In this document: in pieces, positions 33,501 through 45,900 of the stretch
Layout of the letters: each line of letters starts with the position of its first letter
How positions within the stretch are numbered: position 1 is the first letter of the stretch
DNA from: Bolinopsis microptera
Taxonomy: Eukaryota > Ctenophora > Tentaculata > Lobata > Bolinopsidae
DNA: 64,000 bases
Direction of reading: 5' to 3'
NCBI RefSeq assembly: GCF_026151205.1
Contig: NC_087077.1
Location: forward strand, 19,899,975 to 19,963,974
Position numbers and translations under genes: made by a program
Notes under the pieces: model-generated
Seen by the model: the letters and a program-made list of their open reading frames with translations, nothing else
Databases searched by the model: none
Told to the model about the DNA's origin: nothing

Positions 33501-34548
33501 TTAAGTTTATTAAGTTATTAGTTTACTAGTGTGTAGTGTTGTTATTACATTTCAGAAATCATTTCACCTTATTTGATAATCATTTCGATGTGTAATTCGA
33601 TTTTTTATCTATGTTTTCATGTATTCTCAGTGATGTGGAGTACTCATTCATACTGATTCCCATTGTTTATATCATGTGCTTTATCGTCAAAAGTCGACTC
33701 TATGTGTGACAAACTTTGTAATCTTAACTTATAAGATAGTATAATCCTAGCAAGGACTTGTGAGATAGTTGTAAGATTTTGAATGCAATCCTTTTCATTA
33801 CATCCAACCAGTAAAAATTGATCAGTACATCTTCAAGATTGTCATGTTTATATTTCATAGCCTATGAGATTCAAGTCATACTGGTAAATGTGACGTTTCT
33901 TCTAAAGTGCTGACTAAAGGCTCTGCTCCACGTGCTTTCGACTGACCCTTTACGTACAGCAATTGTATATAGGTTCAGTTCATCAGCTGATTACCTCAGA
34001 TTAATGTGAAAATAGGGGTAACTGGACAACAGCTGAATTCTTTATTTGTGAGGTGAATTCATGCAGTCATCATGTTCGCACTTTGTCTAAAATTGAATTT
34101 AAATGCGAAATGACCATTTGCAGCAGCGACTCATAATCTTCATGAAAGGCCTTCATAGGGTGTCGACAACTTACACAGAATAGAATCCTTATAAATAAGG
34201 TTAAAGTAAAGTAAAGTAAAGTAAAAATTATGACATAACATCATCACTAATGTCTACAAAATATCATTGCACTACATGGAAAAATATACAGTAACTATTT
34301 CTCCATCAAATTTAAAAGTAATAATTTTTTCAAATATCAATCATGAATAACAACAACATTAAAAAATTTAATTTATTCATACTTCCCAGTGGAGTAAAGA
34401 TTTATAAAACGTTTCTTTGCTACATAAGGATGAAACCACAGATAATCATTGTGTTTTTCCTTATTACTGATATAACTGCACTGGTACCTTCAATTCTTGT
34501 TAAAACTTCTTTCAAAACATTCCAAAAATGAAAGTCATTTGCAATACA
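33501..34548. other. Intergenic A+T-rich DNA
   Basis: A short AGTAA/AAAGT microsatellite lies at 34205-34230. No coding or structural signal was recognised. Confidence 0.45.
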
Positions 34549-35288
34549 TTAAGAAATCATATTCTTTTTAAAATTTTCCAATCCAATTTTAAAACTCAAA
34601 ACTGTCAAGCAGTTCTTCACCTCCGAAGGGAGTTTGTTCCAATAAGGAACAACCCGCTCTGGAAGAAAAGAACACTGAAGATTCTTGACCTTTGTCACAC
34701 TCTTACTACATCTATTGGATGAAACCAGATTAAGACCTGATCTGCTTGGTCTGAACAAGTCTGAACCATAATCAGTCAAGCCATTAATAACCTTAAAAGC
34801 TTCAATAAGGTCCCCACATATTCGCCGCTCTGCCAGCGTTGTCAAATTAAGGATTTTCAGTCTACATGCTTTTATCTGTTCATTCCAAAGCAGGGAACTA
34901 TGGGTAATAACACCAAATCTTTTTCCTGATCAGATACTTCAAGTTCTACGCCTTTTACTAAATAATTTAAGTTAGGGTTGCTATTAAGATTAATATGAAC
35001 AACTTTACATTTAGCAGGATTAAACTTCAAAAGCCAAATACTCTCCCAGACTTCTAGTTCTACAATATCTTCAGCAACACTGCTGTGGTTAGCTGCATTA
35101 CCAATCAACTTGAGGTCATCTGCAAATAATTTAATCTTATTCTTGACCATATCAGGTAAATCATTAATATAAAGAATAAATATGAGCTCCTTTGTCATCA
35201 AAATAACAATGTCAGTTAATGAATCTGTTATAAATAAATATCTGTTGAATAAAACTTTGAACTTCGTCTCTAGAAAAAATTTAAACAT
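34549..35288 (-). mobile_element. Jockey/CR1-like LINE remnant, RT C-terminal half
   Basis: The minus strand first gives YINDLPDMVKNKIKLFADDL (35170-35110 region) with the FADD form of the catalytic motif, then WLLKFNPAKCKVVHI, the standard follow-on. A second ORF (34845-34549) gives ERRICGDLIEAFKVINGL, GLNLVSSNR and PYWNKLPSEVKNC, the usual C-terminal end of jockey/CR1-type proteins. The two parts are separated by a frame break. Endonuclease and N-terminal RT are missing. Confidence 0.8.
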
Positions 35289-36001
35289 ATTTCCATCGTC
35301 TAACTAGCAAATCTTACAAATTCAATAGTCCTATCAAAATTATTGGAGATTCCAAATCTGCCTGTCAATCAAAGTTCTTGATAAATCTACTGATGCCAGG
35401 CATCAGCTGTTAACACAGATTAAGCCATACATTGCAAGCAACCACTTTCACAATTTTGTTTCTCTGAACAGTACTGTTCCTCAAACTTGAACTTGAGCCT
35501 TTTTTAATTCTGTCTCAGAAGCAACCATCACACCACGTGGTCATGGTCCTTATGACAATAAATACTAAATAGTGAGTAGTTACATCCTGTCGAAAAGTGG
35601 GCGAAACCAAAATATTCCTAATTTATACAACACAGCCAAATTATATAATTTCGTCTAAAATCACGTTGATGAATTTTTGATGCGTTTTTATCATTGTCTG
35701 AAACAATACGATCACGTTCGTGTTGCAATGTCGATATTGTTATTTATTCTTTAAAAGAAAAGAGAAATCATTTGTTGAAATGAAAATTTTGTTTTTATGA
35801 TTGTGCCGTGCCTCACAATAATATTGGTTTCAATCAAATAAGTCTTATCTTGCCACCCACCTTTAATCGAGAAGCTAGACAGCACGAGTTTGGAAGACCT
35901 TTATCTTTCCTTAATAATCTTCGCTATCCAATCTGTTCCCATTTAGTAGAAGCTTCCCATTTAGTAGAAGTTTAAATTCTCAATTTGCTACATTTATCAG
36001 G
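35289..36001. other. TFIIS upstream region
   Basis: No repeat or gene is recognised. The sequence just before the start codon duplicates CCCATTTAGTAGAAG (35937-35970). No promoter element is assigned. Confidence 0.4.
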
Positions 36002-39000
36002 ATGGCAGATGATGTTTTCAGTATTGGTAGAAAATTAGATTCTATTATCAAGGCAAAAGATTTCAACGAGGACAATGTTACAGATTTACTCAAAGCCCTA
36101 CAGTCCCTCCCCATGTCCCTCGAGATGCTGCAGGTATTTGATTTGTATAAGGTATTTCATTGTGCTAATATTAATAAATTGTATTATTTATACCGATAAA
36201 TAATGTATTAAATTGGTATCCCAAAAAATACGACCAAGTGATCAGTTTGAAATCATTGTTGTTCTGGTCATGTGCTGCCTGATAATTACCAAAATAAACT
36301 TGAAACATTGCATAACGAAACTAACCCTTACAGAAGACACGTGTTGGATTATCAGTGAACACGATCCGAAAGAGAACCGAGAACCCCGAATTAGCTTCCC
36401 TCACCAAATCTCTCATCAAGAGTTGGAAAAAACTTGTACCAGGTAGGGTAACTCTTACACTAAACAGAAAAGTATACAAAAATCCCAAAAATGTACACAT
36501 TCTTGTCATCATACACATCATGTATATTAGCGACAATAGAAACGCCATTTTCGGACGTGAGGAGAGTGTGAGAGTGATGACTCCTCAAACTACATTAAAT
36601 ATATTTCTTCTGTAATATCCTCAATAAATGTAATAGATTTGTAGTGTTGTAACCAGTTTAAAATATTAGACTTGTCATAAACCTGCAGTACTGATAGTTT
36701 TTAATTGTTAATGTTATTTCTCATTTTTAATTTATATGACTTTTAAATGAGTGTTTTTCCACAAGTTTATTCATCGGTTTGAAACCAATTATCAATTTAT
36801 TTTACTCTACGTCGGTTTTTATCTTTCAGTTCCCAACACCAAACCTAAAGAAAACTTGAAATCAGAAGAAAAAGTAGCGCCGGTAAGTTTCAAATTATTC
36901 ACAATCTCACTGATTATAAAAATTTTTAAATAGCTCTTGGTATCCAATGGCAATTTCTTTTCCAAAAAGAATTGAGGCGAACTGTTCTCTAGATAAAGAT
37001 TTAAATATTTAATAAAATATAACATAGATAAGGATAGTGGCTGGTACCTGGTCACTGGTTATTGTTCATACTATAAAAACTGTAGTTATTTTCAAAGTAG
37101 AAGATGTTTATAAAAAGGACATTGTTTTCAGGTGAAAGAAATGGAGCCAGCTCTTGCTCTCTCCCCTTCTCCAAAGGAAGAAGAAGATCTCCCAGAGGGT
37201 GCAGAAGATTTGCAGGACCCAGTAAGGTAGGCAGTCAGACCTTTTAAAGTGTTAAATATGTTAAATATGTTACATATGTGGATAGATTGGCGCTTCGTTT
37301 GTGTTGTTCATTGTCAGAAAGTTAAACAAGAATTAGCTTATAATTGAATGCAGTTTGTAAGTGTTTCTAAATAGAATAGAGTTTTAAATTAGATATCATA
37401 GTTAATGAAATTACCGACACTCGACAGTCAACATAGAAATTGGTATTTAAACGATTTGCTTCAATTTAAATTTGTAGATCATAGTTTAATAAACACCGTT
37501 CAGGAACAAATGTAGAGACCTGCTATACAATGCAATGAAGAAGAGAAGGGTTGAGGATGGTGGCGAAGCTAAAGTCAGCGTGTATCAAGTAGCGTCTGAT
37601 ATTGAGAAATGCATATTTCAGGAGATGAGGGGTACTAATATGAAGTATAAAAACAGGTCAGATAAGAAATATTAATCATCCATAGCATAGTCGACATTGT
37701 TTGTCTTCAATATTTTTCGCAAATAGATAAATAAATAATAATAAATAAAGTCAAATTTCATACAGCACTTTATCGGTAAACATTTGGTTATACTTTCTTG
37801 GTAATGTTTGGTGATGCCTTGACTCGGTTTCTTTAACACTTCATGTCGATAGACTTTTAAAATCGAAAAGCTGAAGTTTGAAAAAATGTACCTCCCAGGA
37901 TCCGAAGCAGAGTGTCTAACTTGGGAGACGAAAAGAATCCAGATTTCATAACCCTGGTTTTAACTGGCGGCGTGTCGGCCGAAATGGTTGCTAAGATGGC
38001 CCCTGAGGTGAGATCTTTGCTCAGTATAAACAATATATATTAATTATTGATAATTAGTTGTTGCTTGGTTTCCCAAAAAGTGCTCAACTAAGTTGCAATC
38101 AAGCAGGAGCATTATTTTTCACTCGAAAATTTACTCTTCTCGAAGCTCAAACTATACTTGATTTTAGCACGTACAGGATTGTATGTGGTTAGTGGTTGAG
38201 GTCTCCTAAAGTTATATACCCTCTCGATCTCAACCACCAACTTCGAATCTCTCCACGACAGAGATCGCATTTTATCATATACTAACTTTATCCTATCAGG
38301 AAATGGCAAGCCAGAGGATGCGAGAAAAAAGGAACGAGTACCAGAAGGAAGCGATAAGAGAGGCGCAGATAGCAGTAACAAGCGGAACTAAAACTAATCT
38401 CTTGACTTGCGGGAAGTGCAAGAAGAGTGACGTGCTCTATAACCAGCTGCAGACGAGAAGTGCGGATGAACCCATGACTACTTTCTGTGTTTGTGAGCAC
38501 TGTGGTCATAGATGGAAGGTACGTTTTAGAATTTTTATTGATTAGTAAGTTAAAGCAATAGCAGCAAATCTGGGGAAACTTGGTGGACATTGACTTTTTT
38601 CACACAATTTGAGTATGTTGACTTCAACATTATGTTGCAGCTCATTGTGGTTAATCTCAATGTTGGAGTGATGTTTTTCTGGTGCACAAAACACTGCAGT
38701 ACGGTTATGTTGAATAATTGTGGTTAATGGGTCATCTATGTGGCCACTATGGTGGTTAAAATACCAGTTTTAGGGTTAACCACCATTTTGAGATATGATA
38801 TTATGAACTGAGTAGTCATTATATTGAGATCATATCATGGTGCAACTATCACAAAAGTTTTCAACCCTCATGGGGGGCATTTTGTGGTCCTAATGGTGGT
38901 TAAATTGAAGATGAACGGTGAGCTATAAATATTGTTCATTTGTGCATGGATGATAATTTTGTATCACAAATGTGCAATTTAAAAGTATGGTTGATTTGAG

Positions 39001-40600
39001 GTGGTTAATATTCGTAAAAAGTGCTAAAAAGATGGTTAAAATGTCAAAATTTGTTGTTAACCATCAATCAAAACATTATTAATGATTTTAGTCAACATTA
39101 TATGGTCAACAAAGGACATTTGAAGGGTCTTGATAAAAGTTATCAAGAAATGTTGTCATAAAAGTGGTTAAAAGGGCTATATTACTTGCTAGGCTGTTGA
39201 ACAAGGCATCTATTAAAGTGAAAATTAACCACAATATGAACTTCAGATAATGGTTTGCTATCCAAATGAGTGTATATTTGTTTGCAAATGCATAATTGAC
39301 CCCAAGTTCATGCATTCCGATCAATGTGCAGCTAAGGTGGTTAAAATGTCTCGAAAATACCCTATATTTGCACTAATTAACCATTTTTAGAGCACATATT
39401 AGCTTTGTAAAGCTATAGCTGGCCATGCTACATTATCTAGATATAACTACCTGCTCATTTATATGACCAGAAACATTGCTGAGTCCTATGTTGCGTCCAT
39501 CATGGTTAATAAAGGTCTAAAATTTACCAAAATCAGTGTTTTTGGTCGTTTTAACCGCCATACGGCCACACATTTTGTTGCATTATCTTTAAAATCACTT
39601 ATTATCCTTCAGCTATCTCTCATAATCAAATATCAAAACAAAATAAGTCACCAAAAGGTCAGATTGTGCTGAATAATGGTTAATTTGTGATGGCTTCTGC
39701 TGACCGAAGGTCCAAAATCAACATGTTTTAACCACATTATGGCCACATCTAAGGTTTTATGGTATTGGGACCATAGCCAAAAGTTTTGGGCACCTGGATG
39801 GTGTACTCTGCTTTTGGAATTATGGTGATATCTCAATGCTGTGCCATTCCAGGTGGTTAAGTACGCGCGCGCACGCGCACGCATACACTTTTGGGGTTTT
39901 TTGATATACCACAGTTGGTGGTTAACCGTTTTACATTACACCTTCACTAAAAGTATTGGGCACTCTAGTGGTGACATAATATATAAAGAAATTAAGCATA
40001 AACTAAATATGTTGGCCTACAGATGGTTAAGTACGCGCGCGCGCACGCACGCATACACTGTAACATAAACACATATAAACCACTCCACAGACCACATTTA
40101 TTAACCTTTTTAATTTCTTTCTTCAACTATGTGTCAATGAACCGTTTCTGTTCAATAATGACCATCAATTTTAACTGTAACACTTATATCTTCAGTGTAG
40201 TAAGGGTTTGAGTGTTAGAAGTACAAAAATATGTCCACTAACAAATCAGTCATATTTCGACTACTTAACCACCTAACTCAGCACCAAAATGTTCTGGGAT
40301 TTATTTCGTTGCACTATCACGAAGCTATGACATTTTTGGACCTATGTAAATATTCAGATTACTAAAATTCATAATCTGTGATTTTTAAGGGGTGGTTAAA
40401 TGCTTCAAATTGGTGTATTTCAAAGTTTCCCCAGATTTGCTGCTATTGCTGGTTAGTTAGTTAGAGAGTTAATTAGAGTGATCAGTGAGATTATTATTTT
40501 ATTAGTAAGATTATTATTTCTTTGGACAGAAATTGCGTATCATTTTTTGTTGTTGTGATGTGCCCCAAAATAGTAACCATTATTATTTCAGTTCTGTTGA
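36002..40600 (+). CDS. TCEA: Transcription elongation factor TFIIS, eight coding exons, 292 aa
   Basis: Exons in phase: 36002-36133, 36334-36442, 36830-36882, 37132-37226, 37504-37656, 37899-38007, 38300-38518, 40592-40600. Domain I (LW/TFIIS-N bundle) is residues 1-80 ([32 protein letters not shown]). An acidic linker follows. Domain II (CRDLLYNAM to [18 protein letters not shown]) binds RNA polymerase II. Domain III is the zinc ribbon with CGKCKKSD and [11 protein letters not shown]; the catalytic Asp-Glu pair that reaches the polymerase active site is present ([10 protein letters not shown]). TFIIS stimulates transcript cleavage by stalled polymerase II. Length fits the family (about 300). 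The last coding exon is nine bases (Phe-Cys-stop), giving the usual -WKFC end. The last intron is enlarged by an inserted element. Confidence 0.95.
38554..40450. mobile_element. 1.9-kb element in TFIIS last intron with 28-bp inverted ends and many GGTTAA motifs
   Basis: The ends are perfect inverted copies of AGCAATAGCAGCAAATCTGG followed by GGAAACTT. Inside, GGTTAA or TTAACC, mostly as GTGGTTAA, occurs about twenty times on both strands across the full length. Two near-identical blocks with GGTTAAGTACGCGCGC and GCACGCATACACT lie at 39852-39890 and 40023-40060. No ORF of family character was found, so it is non-autonomous. The repeated motif is probably a transposase binding site. No target duplication could be fixed with confidence. 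Confidence 0.8.
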
Positions 40601-41287
40601 AGTCCTCCAAAACCGACGAAATAGTCACAAACTACTATCAGCTATGTTTCACGCTATCGGCAATCAGATACCTGCACAAACTGCAGACCAAGTCAAAGAC
40701 GTAATACTGTTTTTATCGAGGATTCGATGCCATGTAGCGTATTACATATTCTTTTAAGTTTTATCTTGACTGTATTTAAACTGTATTTTACACAATTTAA
40801 GATCAATTTAATCTCGCTGAAATCCTCATTTAAAACTGTTGCAGTTAAGCCTCATCCAATTAAATTATTGCAAGCTGAAAGCGCTGTTTCTACTCTATTT
40901 ATAGAATATAAATGTGAATACGGTAAATAGTAATAATAATAATTAGTAAGAAATAAATCGCAGCATAATCAAGAACATAAACTCACTCAGATATAATAAA
41001 TTGTGTGCATTTTTGCACACGTGAGGCATTTAAATAGCGTCCAGTGTTATTATAGCATGATGCAGAGTGTGTGGTATAATACAGTTTTACAATTTGATTG
41101 ACAGTCATATTTAATCAAACTAATTTGTTTGAACACTATTACTATTACTGATTTGTATATTATTACATCTTTATCAGTCAATGTCCCTTAATAAATATCC
41201 TTACTACTTTAATATGAAAATAATAAATAACTCCATATTAAAGATCTCTAGTAAAATGTTGTAACCATATTATTTATCCCAAGCAAG
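40601..41287. other. TFIIS 3' UTR and atp6 upstream region
   Basis: A+T-rich. AATAAAT occurs at about 40950 and could end the TFIIS transcript. No repeat is recognised. The atp6 start codon has AAG just before ATG (a purine at -3 is favourable for initiation). Confidence 0.45.
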
Positions 41288-43271
41288 ATGTTGAGCTGCT
41301 CCAGAATTATGCTGCGGCAGGGTCTGTGCACTGGTGCCCGCGCACTAGCAGCTCCTATCCAGTTCACCAACTACATCCATACTACCCATGTCCAAAAAGA
41401 CGAGACTTCTGCTTCTGGGGCGCTGATTGAAGCCGCCAAGGGAATGAGGGTTATCCCCACAAGAGGCCAGGCTGCCAAAGAAAAGCTCTACGGTTTCGTC
41501 CAAGTAAGTAATCATTGAGTATTTATCCTATTCCTTGCTATTACTATCATGGATGAAAATGAGTCACGATTCTAATTTATCTTACTCGGACATTGTCAAT
41601 GGCCATTGCAATATGGTATATTTCCCCCCTGTAAACTGCCTACAACAATAACAATTTCCTTTCACCAATCTAGGTAAACTATAGGTAAAAATATAATATT
41701 AATCATAAGCTAAAATGTACTAATCTTTGTATTCTAAATGGGGAAAAGAAGAAACATTGTCAGTCAGTCGAGAAAATTGTCAGTCACTATATGGCAGCTT
41801 TGTAGATGTTGTGACAATGCTAGTAGTGGTCCCAGGCTTGCGACTGGAATTGCGGTGTTAAATCGATTTAACGGTGTACCAACGATCCACCTCCCACTTG
41901 TTGTTTGGTACTAAAGGGATTTTTGGCCCGTCATAATTTCCTTGCTAGTTGTCTGGATGAGTAGTTTTCTTCCTCCGAGAACTCTGCTGGCTCCCATAGA
42001 GACAACCTATTGCTAGTTTGAAAGGTGTATTTATTATCTAAGCATCCGACTGGTAATGTTCTCTGTCAGCATTTAGGAACGCGCGCCGGACACGCACCTA
42101 CTTTACGCGCGGTCCGGTGCATAATTTCTCCAATTAAACTAACGTTTGCATTCGTGGGAATAAGTTAAAAGCTAGTTGAGCCAAGAACGATGCATTTAAT
42201 AATATACTTGCGAAGAAGTTCAAAATTTTACAAGATGTAAGAAGAATTACGAGCTTAAAAGCGAGGCATCAAATGACGTCGGACAGGCGACAATTTGTAA
42301 AATTATAACTTATAACGATTGCTTTTCAGGATTTGTGTAAACAGAACTTGGGAGAGGAAGGTGCCCGTTACTTCCCCTTCGCCCTTGGTCTCTTCACCAC
42401 CATCGGTTTCTGCAATGTCACAAACCTTCTGCCTTACATCGAGATGCCTACTCAGGTACATTTCATATATCAATTTCATATCAATTTCACTTGCCTCCAT
42501 TCGAATACTTTTCTGACTGGGCTGATTGAAATCATAGATTTGAGAATTTAGAATGTCATCTCAGATATTCTGTCTGATATAAACTTTGCAACTGCAAAAA
42601 AACATCATCATAACTTTTAGATTATCGGGTGCACAGTGGCTATGAGTACCACTCTGATCGCTGGGCTCACAATAAAATGCATCGCAAAACACAAGCTGGA
42701 TTTCGCCTCGTTCTTCTTCCCTCCTGGAGCACCTGTTGGGTTGGCACTGTTGCTTGTTCCTGTTGAAACGGTGAGTTTTTAAATTTATCTTCTTGTTGTT
42801 TTCGATTAAAATATGATACAAGAATTTTGAAATACGACTGAATATAATTTTTAAAGAAGAATTTTGATATTTTTGTTGACACATCTTACGAGCCAACTTC
42901 ATTTGAAATCACTTTTGTTTAACGTAGTTAAAGTATCCTTATCATCTTTTGCTTATACATCTTGTTTACCTTAATCTAATAGTGACTTACAAAATACACT
43001 TTTTCAGATCTCATTCTTCTCTCGGGCTGTCTCCCTTGGAGTTCGTCTTGGAGCTAACCTGACTGCCGGCCACATGATCCTGCATATCATCTCTGATTTC
43101 GGTGCCCAGATGCTGGCTAGCGGAACTGCAGGTGGCGCTATCGGTGGGGTCCTCTGCACCGCAGCACTAGTCCCTGTGTGTATTCTGGAGATTGCCGTCG
43201 CTGTAGTACAGGCCTATGTGTTCTGTATGTTGACCACCATGTACCTGAACGACGCCCACGAGCTTCATTGA
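41288..43271 (+). CDS. ATP6: Nuclear-encoded mitochondrial ATP synthase F0 subunit a (ATP6), four exons, 251 aa
   Basis: Exons in phase 0: 41288-41503, 42330-42455, 42621-42770, 43008-43271. The leader MLSCSRIMLRQGLCTGARAL is rich in Arg, Ser and Leu without acidic residues, as in mitochondrial targeting peptides. Next come CNVTNLLPYIEMPT, FFFPPGAPVGLALLLVPVET and the signature helix SLGVRLGANLTAGHMILHI; its Arg is the essential proton-channel residue facing the c-ring. A final hydrophobic part follows, EIAVAVVQAYVFCMLTTMYL. The protein forms the half-channels for proton flow in the inner membrane. AATAAA at 43286 lies 15 bases after the stop. Introns and normal nuclear codons exclude a recent mitochondrial insertion. 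In animals, nuclear atp6 is established for ctenophores, so this gene points to the lineage. Confidence 0.95.
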
Positions 43272-43448
43272 GCAGATAAACTGATAATAAAATAGTTCTT
43301 TTCATAAATTATTCGTTTGAGATTATTGTATGATGATGTACTAATACTTCGACTTCGCTTTTGGTAATCTCGCTTTACTCAATTCTCAAAGATTATGGCG
43401 GTGCAACGATTTTGAAATGAAATTGGAAATACGAAAGGGAATTAATTT

Positions 43449-43624
43449 TAGTGGTCGTTCACATATTGCGTAATAATTTTTTGGAACATTTTTACCCCCC
43501 CCCCCCCTCCCCCCCCCCCTCCGTAATCAGTTTTACACATAGCTATTGTGTCAAAATTACGCTAGTGTAATCATTCGGAAACGCCCCCCCCCTCAGCTGA
43601 TTACGTAGTATGTGAACGACCCCT
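43449..43624. mobile_element. MITE, GTTCACATATTACGTAA family (copy 2), with C-rich core
   Basis: It starts TGGTCGTTCACATATTGCG and ends CTGATTACGTAGTATGTGAA followed by CGACCCC. The core has C runs and TTTTACACATAGCTATTG. The stretch 43655-43738 repeats part of the core in opposite orientation, perhaps from another damaged copy. Confidence 0.8.
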
Positions 43625-43883
43625 TCCGATGGAAACTACATTGCGATGAGGGTGAGGGAGGGGTTTCAAAATGATTACACTAGTGTAATTTTAACACAAA
43701 AGCTATGTGTAAAACTAATCACGGAGGGAGGAGGGTGTTAGTAAGTGATTTAAGTTAATATGTTATTAAATTAAAATGCAAAAGCATATCATGTATTATA
43801 TAATATATTACTACAAACTACCCAAACTATGAGTGGGCGCACGCCGCACACCATATCTCCACAGAACTAGCATATCCAACTTG

Positions 43884-44513
43884 ATATACGTTGTTATGTA
43901 TCACGTCGTGACCCCCATTGTCGTTTCACAAAGGGGTCGTTCACATATTACGTAATCAATATTTGAGCAATTTTTAATTTTACCCCCCAACCGTAATCAA
44001 GACCCAACCCCCCCCCCTCCTGACAGCAATATTACGTAATCATGGCCGGACCCCCCCCCCCCCCCCCCCCCTTGACTTTTTTCCTAGAAAACACTTTTCT
44101 CTACGTTTCATGCTACCCTGATCATGCTATCATGATGAGCCGAAATCATTGTTATGATATCCGGCCAAGCACCTTCTAAACTACTAGCCGGATATTCGAT
44201 CAATTTCTAAATTTTATCACTATCAGAGTAAAATTGAGTGTAATTTGGATTAAAATATTGTCAAATTGTTATTATTCTAGAGGGTAAAAAAGAAAATTTT
44301 GATTACGTAATCAACGACCGAACCCCCCCCCCCCCCCCGTAGTCAACCGTATGCATTTGGAAACCCCCCTCCCCCCTCGGCTGATTACGTAATATAATAT
44401 GTGAACGACCCCTAAGAGTAAGACCCCAAACTAAGACACTAAAAAACTCCTTTTAGCGTTTCTACGATACAGGGGGAGCCGCGCGGCGGGTCATAACGTA
44501 TGACAAGATATAG
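43884..44513 (-). mobile_element. P1 repeat split by a 482-bp MITE
   Basis: P1 sequence (ATCACGTCGTGACCCCCATT, TGTCGTTTCAC) stops near 43931 and resumes at about 44448 (TTTCTACGATACAGGGGGAG, GGGTCATAACGTATGACAAG). Between them lies a complete MITE, 43932-44413, starting AGGGGTCGTTCACATATTAC and ending ATATGTGAACGACCCCT, with several long C runs inside. The MITE therefore inserted into an existing P1 copy, giving a relative age. Confidence 0.85.
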
Positions 44514-45900
44514 TTATTCATATACGTATGAAATAATACGTATGCAATCATGGTTGTATAATGTATAGTACTAGCTTGATTCTGCATGCAATTGATGTCA
44601 TATGTACGCCGAGCAAAATCAAACTGGGAATCATTTAAGATAATTTTCGAGGCAATAAAAGATATGCAAATAAACAAGTTGTGGAGCCGTCACAAGTTTA
44701 CTCTTTCTTTCTGCATTTTGTTAACTATGTTATTTTGACTAATAAGATCGTGGTAGCGTCTTGGTGGCTAAATGTAATTTGCACCGTAATTATAAGGTTA
44801 CCGCAAAAGAAGATCGGAAAGCTTTGTCAGATCTTCAGATCGTTGATCTCGAGCAGAATAAATTCAATTATAATATAAAGCAGATCAAGGTCACCGCAAT
44901 TTATCCATTATCGAGGACCGGCATTTTTCAAATAACTCTGCAACTCAAAAGTTCTTAACTTTCGTCTGATGACGAAATTGTTGCGCGTATATAAACCCAA
45001 GTACATATTTGGAGGAAAGCTTACATATGAACAGTCACTAACTAGTAGACAGCAGTGACTGATATTTAAGCAGCATCACACTGTTTTATTTGTCACAACA
45101 TTTCTAGACACGCATAAGGTAGTTTTTAAAAATTTCTTATCAGGAGAAATGTTGTGTCTTAAATGCTGCTTTACTCATTTCCAGACGCATTTGTTCAGAA
45201 TACAATAGTTTGCGACCACGCTTATGAATTTTACGTTCATATTTAATTATATTTTCCTTGTAAGATTTCATATCTAATTAATATTTATTTTCCTGTTAAT
45301 GTTATTCATTCTGTTGTTTACAAACTAGGAGCCAACTGGGAGCTGATTGGACATTTGGTTCGTTCACTGATTCGGTCTGCTTTCATTTTCAATATCTAGA
45401 TCTGTCGAACTTGTTTATTGAACAATTAGGAGTCATTTATAAGATTGTTAAAAAATAAGCTGTCACAATTATATTGACAATAATATGAAATTTCACCTAA
45501 CAACCGTGACTGTAACTGTAAGTGCCACACTGTGGTCCACACTGACACACTAGAAGTATCCCAGTTTGTTTTAGTTATGCAACTATAATAGAGTTCAACT
45601 AATATATCATAATTCTTCCACTTCTTTTGTTGATATTCCTGTCCGTCAAATTTTGCTTTTACGGCCACGGGAGGCCAGCCATTACTGTGCCTTGCAGATT
45701 TCACATCTATAGGGGGTCAAAAGGGCAGGGTGGTAATCGCACTATATAGTGACAACACAATAGTAACAAGCACTTTATAGTGACTGTTCGTAATACTAAT
45801 ATGGTTCGGTTTCCCTCTATATACTATATATGTTGCGTTTATAGCCGGGGCCCGGGGGATACACAATTTTGGACTCGAGGCTTCCCCCTGGTAATTGGTA
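44514..45900. other. Intergenic DNA, nothing recognised
   Basis: Ordinary A+T-rich sequence with several short ORFs that show no family features and no splice structure. No repeat stands out. Confidence 0.4.

Noticed and set aside
43490-44340. Long C runs as a functional signal
   Set aside because: They fall inside MITE cores and are prone to length error; no function can be supported.
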